This document shows positions 59,837-64,000 of a stretch of 64,000 nucleotides of DNA, in pieces. How positions within the stretch are numbered: the first letter of the stretch is position 1; each line of letters opens with the position of its first letter. The notes below the pieces were generated by a model. That model made no database searches. It was given only the letters and a program-made list of their open reading frames with translations, and was not told the DNA's origin. The stretch comes from Bacillota bacterium (GTDB lineage Bacteria; Bacillota; Desulfitobacteriia; Desulfitobacteriales; JAJXUE01). The position numbers and the translations under genes were made by a program. The stretch is from positions 1 to 64,000 of the forward strand of contig JAJXUE010000011.1 of the NCBI GenBank assembly GCA_021783135.1, read 5' to 3'.

Positions 59837-61597
59837 TCCATAGCGACTTAGTTTTCTGTATAACGTAGCTAAACCAATACCCAAAGCTGCGGCCGCCTTT
59901 GATTTGCCCTGAACCGTTTCACCGAATTCCGCCAAGCAACGCATGATGGTGTCGCGTTCGATGGCTGCGAGGCTATAGAGTGATACAGCAGCAGTCAGAT
60001 TGGCTTCTCTAATTTTTTGTGGCAAATATTCTGCATCGAGAACCGGCCCTTCGGTTAGATTCATGACGTATTCAATCGCATTTTGCAACTCACGTACATT
60101 ACCGGGCCAGTCATAACTGTAAACTTTCTGCCGAAAACTCTCCGACATATCGACCACGTGCTTATTGAGCTGTTGATTATAGCCCTTAATAAAGTGGTGG
60201 CACAAAATATCTACATCTTCCTTGCGTTCGCGCAAGGAAGCTATGAATACTGGAATTACGTTAATTCTATAGTAAAAATCCTCACGAAACTCGTGCTGGG
60301 CCATCATCTTTTCGAGATCGCGATGTGTGGCTGCGATGACCCGCACGTCTACCGGGATTGGATTTAGCGCCCCGATCCGCTCCACCTGACGCTCTTGCAA
60401 TACGCGCAACATCTTAGCTTGCAGAAATAAGGGCATATCACCAATTTCATCGAGAAAAAGTGTGCCCTGATTGGCTAACTCGAACTTGCCGATTTTGCCT
60501 CCCTTACGCGCTCCCGTAAAGGCCCCGTCTTCATAGCCAAAGAGCTCACTTTCCAACAAGCCTTCCGGTATCGCGGTGCAGTTAATCGCCACAAAAGGTC
60601 CCATGCGGCGCGGACTGAGATTGTGAATAGCCCTGGCCAACACCCCTTTGCCAGTGCCACTCTCCCCTCGTATTAGGATCGTAGATTTGCTGGCGGCCAC
60701 GGTTTTGGCTTGTTCCCGCAATTCGCGCATGCTGCGGCTGTCGCCCAAAATATCGCTAACCAGGTAAAAACTGTCTTCCTGCATGGCAAGACGATTAACC
60801 ATCCGGCTGATTTCCGCTAGCGGACGAACTGTAATCACAATGCCAGACATCACATCTTGCGCATAGATAGGCATCGCATGTACAACTACGCGCAGTCGGT
60901 TATGTTTGACGCCAACTTTAATTTCCCGTTCGGTGAGTTCCTCCCCGGTGCGGGCTGAGTTTAAAATTTCCGTCGCTATCTCTCCACCTAGGATGGCACT
61001 TAGGTGCGTTTTGGGCATTACCGGTATTCCCGCAAACAAGTTTTGGGCGGAAAGGTTGGCGTGGAGCAGATAGCCCTCCATATCTGCGGTAAAAATCGCC
61101 TCATTCAAGCAATTCATAACAGACGTCAAGTAATGGTTCGCGTCAACCAAGCCATCGACAAGCTCTTGTTCCATAACCTTTAAGGCTATAGTTTCGGCCA
61201 TTTTGCTCAGAAAAGCTAAATAGGACTCGAGGTTTGTTTCAATTATTGCAACCTGGGTCTCGTTACAACAAATTAAACCAATAACACCTACAATTTGGCC
61301 ATGAACATCAATCGGCGAAATAATTTCATACTTTTCACAACACGTTACCTTGGCCTTACACTGTTGGCAAAGATAATGTTCACCCGGATTATCAATCACG
61401 AGCTGCCTGCCTTTACTGAGGACTTCGCGATAAATAGAGCCTTGCTGCTGCATGGAGCTTCCGATGCCGTTACGAAACATGCCTGTGCCAGCCAGCCGGG
61501 TTAGTTTGTTGTCGGCTATTTCCACATCAATTTTGACAATGGCCGAAATTGCTTCTGCGATTTGTTGAGCGTATTCCATTACTGAAGTCATTTCCAC
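59801..61597 (-). CDS. Sigma-54-dependent activator with Cys-rich sensor (EBP2)
   Basis: 598 residues from GTG 61597, chosen because GGAGG lies 8 nt upstream; this start also puts C77, C80 and C86 at exactly the same positions as in EBP1. GAF-like sensor (1-130), PAS-like domain (about 155-265, [20 protein letters not shown]), AAA+ domain with [14 protein letters not shown] and [10 protein letters not shown], and a Fis-type helix-turn-helix ([19 protein letters not shown]). It lacks the C42/C46/C48 group of EBP1. It sits between the xdhABC operon and the permease, so likely controls one or both. A possible TTGACA...TAACGA promoter lies near 61700. Confidence 0.93.
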   Translation of the reverse strand: MEMTSVMEYAQQIAEAISAIVKIDVEIADNKLTRLAGTGMFRNGIGSSMQQQGSIYREVLSKGRQLVIDNPGEHYLCQQCKAKVTCCEKYEIISPIDVHGQIVGVIGLICCNETQVAIIETNLESYLAFLSKMAETIALKVMEQELVDGLVDANHYLTSVMNCLNEAIFTADMEGYLLHANLSAQNLFAGIPVMPKTHLSAILGGEIATEILNSARTGEELTEREIKVGVKHNRLRVVVHAMPIYAQDVMSGIVITVRPLAEISRMVNRLAMQEDSFYLVSDILGDSRSMRELREQAKTVAASKSTILIRGESGTGKGVLARAIHNLSPRRMGPFVAINCTAIPEGLLESELFGYEDGAFTGARKGGKIGKFELANQGTLFLDEIGDMPLFLQAKMLRVLQERQVERIGALNPIPVDVRVIAATHRDLEKMMAQHEFREDFYYRINVIPVFIASLRERKEDVDILCHHFIKGYNQQLNKHVVDMSESFRQKVYSYDWPGNVRELQNAIEYVMNLTEGPVLDAEYLPQKIREANLTAAVSLYSLAAIERDTIMRCLAEFGETVQGKSKAAAALGIGLATLYRKLSRYGLSQNGDNHLSK

Positions 61598-61758
61598 TTT
61601 TTCCACCTCCGTTTCAGGTACGTTATTACGATCACCCCTAGAGTACCGCTCTGAGTTAGAAAGCACGGCAAACCTGTTTGCACGGATATTCGTTAAAAAA
61701 ATCAAATATCCTTGTCAATACCGTAAATAAGGTCGCAACAATATCGGTTAATTACAAA

Positions 61759-61785
61759 CAACAAGCCGTTTAGCGTGGCTTGTTG
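61759..61785 (-). terminator. Terminator of the xdhABC operon
   Basis: CAACAAGCC (61759-61767) pairs perfectly with 61777-61785; on the minus strand TTTGTAATT follows. Located 35 nt after the xdhC stop. Confidence 0.75.
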
Positions 61786-61819
61786 CTGCAAATTTATAAG
61801 TTTTAAGCTCCTATAACCA

Positions 61820-62344
61820 CTATTTACTCTGGCACTCGCCTACCGCAGGTGCCTCAGCCTGGTGTCCCTCTTTACAGGCGCATTTATGCCCGAGGGATTG
61901 TTCCGCAGCATGCAAAATATTCTGATAGCCTGTACAGCGGCAGAGATGACCGGATAGTTCACGCTTAAGCTCATCCCGGGTGAACTCCTGACCGCTTTCA
62001 ACTAAGGCCGTAGTAGTCAATACCAACCCGGGCGTACAAAAGCCGCACTGAACCGCACCCTCATCCACAAACGCTTGCTGAACTTTAGACAATGCGCCGT
62101 TTTGGGCAATACCCTCAATCGTCCTAACTGCCTTACCGTCAGCCCAAACAGCCAAGTATATACAAGAATCTATCGGTTGGCCGTCAATCAGTACTGTACA
62201 AGCGCCGCATTCCCCCACACCACAACCTTTTTTGGCACCCGTGAAACCAAGTTGTGAACGCAAAAGATCCAACAGAGACTGGCGAACATCGACCTCACAG
62301 TTCACAGACTTACCATTTAGTTGAAAGGTAATTTTCTTATGCAA
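61820..62344 (-). CDS. xdhC: Xanthine dehydrogenase [2Fe-2S] subunit
   Basis: 174 residues from TTG 62344, 8 nt after GGGGGG; a GTG three codons earlier abuts the site. Two [2Fe-2S] motifs: CGVGECGACTVLIDGQPIDSC and, in the helical domain, QCGFCTPGLVLT with HLCRCTGYQNI. Transfers electrons from the molybdenum site to FAD. The C-terminal tail is extended and holds an extra CACKEGH. Overlaps xdhB by 8 nt. (Written in two parts, the first motif spans about residues 41-61.). Confidence 0.94.
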   Translation of the reverse strand: MHKKITFQLNGKSVNCEVDVRQSLLDLLRSQLGFTGAKKGCGVGECGACTVLIDGQPIDSCIYLAVWADGKAVRTIEGIAQNGALSKVQQAFVDEGAVQCGFCTPGLVLTTTALVESGQEFTRDELKRELSGHLCRCTGYQNILHAAEQSLGHKCACKEGHQAEAPAVGECQSK

Positions 62345-63218
62345 GTTCAGCACCCCCCGCCCTTACTATTGCTACCTTTAGTGCCCTTTGGGTCAATTCT
62401 GTAACCAAATGTTCGCGATATTCCTTCGAAGCGCGCCAGGAAGTTCTAGCTCGCGTCGAATTCAGGGCAAGTTGACCGATTTGGCCAATTGTAGCCTGAT
62501 TTACTGGTTGTCCAACAGCATAAGCTTCTGCCTCCAAGCACCGTAGGGGGGTAGGACCAGCCACACCCAAGCCTATTCTAACTTGGTCAAAACAGCCGTC
62601 CTTAACTCGGCATACTACCGCCACACCCAAGGTGGCTATATCCATCGCGTTGCGCATCGCAAACTTAATATAGTGGCTACCGCAACCGACATAACTAGCA
62701 GGTTCAATTTGAATTTCTGTTAACATTTCATCCGGAGCCAAGGCGACTTGGCCTGGACCACGGTAAAACTCAGTAATTGGTACCAGCCTGGAACCGGAAG
62801 CATTCTCCAATTTAAGCACAGCGTCAAGGGCAAACAAAATTGGGGCGCTGTCAGCCGATGTTACGCCATTGCAGATGTTACCACCGATAGTTGCAACATT
62901 ACGAATCTGGGGTCCTCCCATGGATAGAGCCGCTTCACGCAAGGCCATCAGATTAGCTTCAACAAGCTTATTTTGGTGGACCAGCGTAAAACTCGCCAAA
63001 GCTCCAATCCGAATTATGCCGTCCTCCGCCATGGTAATGTTCGTCAAGGCGCTGATTGAGCGGATACTCAGAAGTTCCGCTGCCACCAAACTGCCATGCT
63101 GCATTTTAATCAATACGTCCGTGCCGCCGGCAATAATGCGTAACTCAGGATTTTGCGCCAGTAACGCAGTGGCCTCCGCAACACTAGTCGCTTCCACATA
63201 ATTTTTGATATCGTACAT
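62337..63218 (-). CDS. xdhB: Xanthine dehydrogenase FAD subunit
   Basis: 293 residues from ATG 63218 (GGAGGGGG 8 nt upstream; an in-frame GTG three codons earlier is too close). FAD-binding motifs of the CoxM/XdhB fold: IIAGGTDVLIKMQHG and NVATIGGNICNGVTSADSAP. The C-terminal domain is the usual CO-dehydrogenase-flavoprotein type. Passes electrons to NAD or a ferredoxin. In operon with the Mo subunit (16 nt upstream) and the 2Fe-2S subunit. Confidence 0.94.
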   Translation of the reverse strand: MYDIKNYVEATSVAEATALLAQNPELRIIAGGTDVLIKMQHGSLVAAELLSIRSISALTNITMAEDGIIRIGALASFTLVHQNKLVEANLMALREAALSMGGPQIRNVATIGGNICNGVTSADSAPILFALDAVLKLENASGSRLVPITEFYRGPGQVALAPDEMLTEIQIEPASYVGCGSHYIKFAMRNAMDIATLGVAVVCRVKDGCFDQVRIGLGVAGPTPLRCLEAEAYAVGQPVNQATIGQIGQLALNSTRARTSWRASKEYREHLVTELTQRALKVAIVRAGGAELA

Positions 63219-63234
63219 TGCCGTCACCCCCTCC

Positions 63235-64000
63235 CTAAATTAAACCTGCTGCTTTAAACTTTTCAAACACTCGTTGCGGACTCATTGGTAAGGAATTGAA
63301 AGCTATACCGGTCGCATTGAGTACTGCATTGCGGATGGCTGGAGCAGGCGACAAAACGGGTGGTTCACCCAAAGCCTTAACTCCAAAAGGTCCGGTAGGT
63401 TCATCAACCTCCACGAACGCAACCCCAATCTCGGGCGAGTCCAGCATGGTAGGTAACTTATAGTCAAGTAAGTTATTATTCAGCGTTTTACCTGTCGTGG
63501 GGTCAAATACCAATTGTTCCGTTAAAGCATACCCGATCCCCATACTTACGCCGCCATGCACTTGGGCGGCGGCCATTTGCGGGTTAACAATGCGCCCAGA
63601 ATCATGCACATTATAAATTTCAATTACAGTTATTTTGCCGGTTTTGAGATCGACCTCTACCTCAGCAAAGGTCGCCCCAAACGGTATCGCGTTTACCCGG
63701 GCATTATGGGTTACGTCACTGGTAATCGGCTGGGCAAAGACAGGGTCATAAAAGGTCTGCATTGCCGCTTGTTCCAGCGACATCACAACTTCGCCGTTAT
63801 GTTTGTACACGATGGCTTGGTTGTGCAAATCCAGCGCCTCCGCCGGGATATCAGTCATCCCCCAAACGAAATTCAGGAGCTTTGCCCTCACTTCTTCTGC
63901 CGCTTTCTTGACCGCCATCCCTGTGACATAGGTCTGACGCGAAGCATATGACCCGGTGTCAAACGGTGCAATATCGGTATCTTGCGTCGAAATCACATGC
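63235..64000 (-). CDS. xdhA: Xanthine dehydrogenase molybdenum subunit (C-terminal part; start beyond the window)
   Basis: The last 254 residues of a subunit that is normally about 750-780 long; the frame is open to the right edge with no start inside (a GTG at 63996 is internal). It contains TDIAPFDTGSYASRQTYVTG, GRIVNPQMAAAQVHGGVSMG (molybdopterin contact), and the active-site-Glu motif GVKALGEPPVLSPAPAI. Hydroxylates purines at the Mo centre. With xdhB and xdhC it forms a three-subunit enzyme distinct from XdhD. Confidence 0.93.
   Translation of the reverse strand, partial: HVISTQDTDIAPFDTGSYASRQTYVTGMAVKKAAEEVRAKLLNFVWGMTDIPAEALDLHNQAIVYKHNGEVVMSLEQAAMQTFYDPVFAQPITSDVTHNARVNAIPFGATFAEVEVDLKTGKITVIEIYNVHDSGRIVNPQMAAAQVHGGVSMGIGYALTEQLVFDPTTGKTLNNNLLDYKLPTMLDSPEIGVAFVEVDEPTGPFGVKALGEPPVLSPAPAIRNAVLNATGIAFNSLPMSPQRVFEKFKAAGLI

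Overview
Organism. The window looks like a spore-forming, anaerobic Firmicute of moderate GC, perhaps of the Peptococcaceae/Desulfitobacterium type; this is an inference and the genus is not resolved. Support: clostridial-type nitrogenase proteins (NifD with the roughly 50-residue insertion, short NifK, PII-like NifI1/NifI2), oxygen-sensitive radical-SAM enzymes, CWB2 cell-wall-anchoring repeats, a polysaccharide deacetylase, sigma-54 activators, strong GGAGG ribosome sites with frequent TTG/GTG starts, and possible mother-cell (sigma-E/K-like) promoters. No rRNA, tRNA, CRISPR array, intact transposon or prophage was recognised. Layout. 1-4.2 kb: the N-terminal 1405 codons of a giant secreted NHL/CWB2 surface protein, running off the left edge. 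4.4-9.5 kb: a MalT-like LuxR regulator, an anSME-type radical-SAM maturase with a SEC-C tail and a dienelactone-hydrolase-like protein. 9.7-15.3 kb: a PadR regulator, a cytochrome b, TruA, several orphan hypotheticals, and many broken genes (MFS, SDR, response regulator, cupin, Ig-like and CWB2 pieces). 15.6-27.9 kb: a surface-protein and glycosylation island with four paralogous small proteins (three beginning MSFPTIPNI), a DUF11-type adhesin-like protein, two equal-length GT4-like enzymes, three GT-A glycosyltransferases and several small hypotheticals. 28-29 kb: a polysaccharide deacetylase. 29.3-39.1 kb: a complete minus-strand Mo-nitrogenase operon nifH-nifI1-nifI2-nifD-nifK-nifE-nifN-nifB-fdx-anfO-like, preceded by a run of hairpins. 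39.6-64 kb: a large anaerobic purine/uric-acid catabolic locus, all on the minus strand: xdhA (partial)-xdhB-xdhC, a sigma-54 activator, an NCS2 permease, a threonine-synthase-like and a CysK-like PLP enzyme, ridA, ygeX, a second sigma-54 activator, ygfK, ssnA, ygeY, ygeW, arcC, hyuA and xdhD. How the genes work together. The permease would import a purine, molybdenum hydroxylases and YgfK would adjust its redox state, SsnA/HyuA/YgeY/YgeW would open the rings and remove carbamoyl groups, ArcC would recover ATP from carbamoyl phosphate, and YgeX with RidA would convert 2,3-diaminopropionate to pyruvate and ammonia. Three good -24/-12 sigma-54 promoters (before ygeY, ridA and the permease) and a recurring TATC-ATTTT-GATA palindrome suggest that the two related activators control this locus. 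The nif operon beside it is the alternative nitrogen source and also needs molybdenum; NifI1/NifI2 would switch nitrogenase off when purine breakdown supplies ammonia. The least understood part is the 15.6-27.9 kb island, read here as a candidate spore- or cell-surface glycoprotein system.
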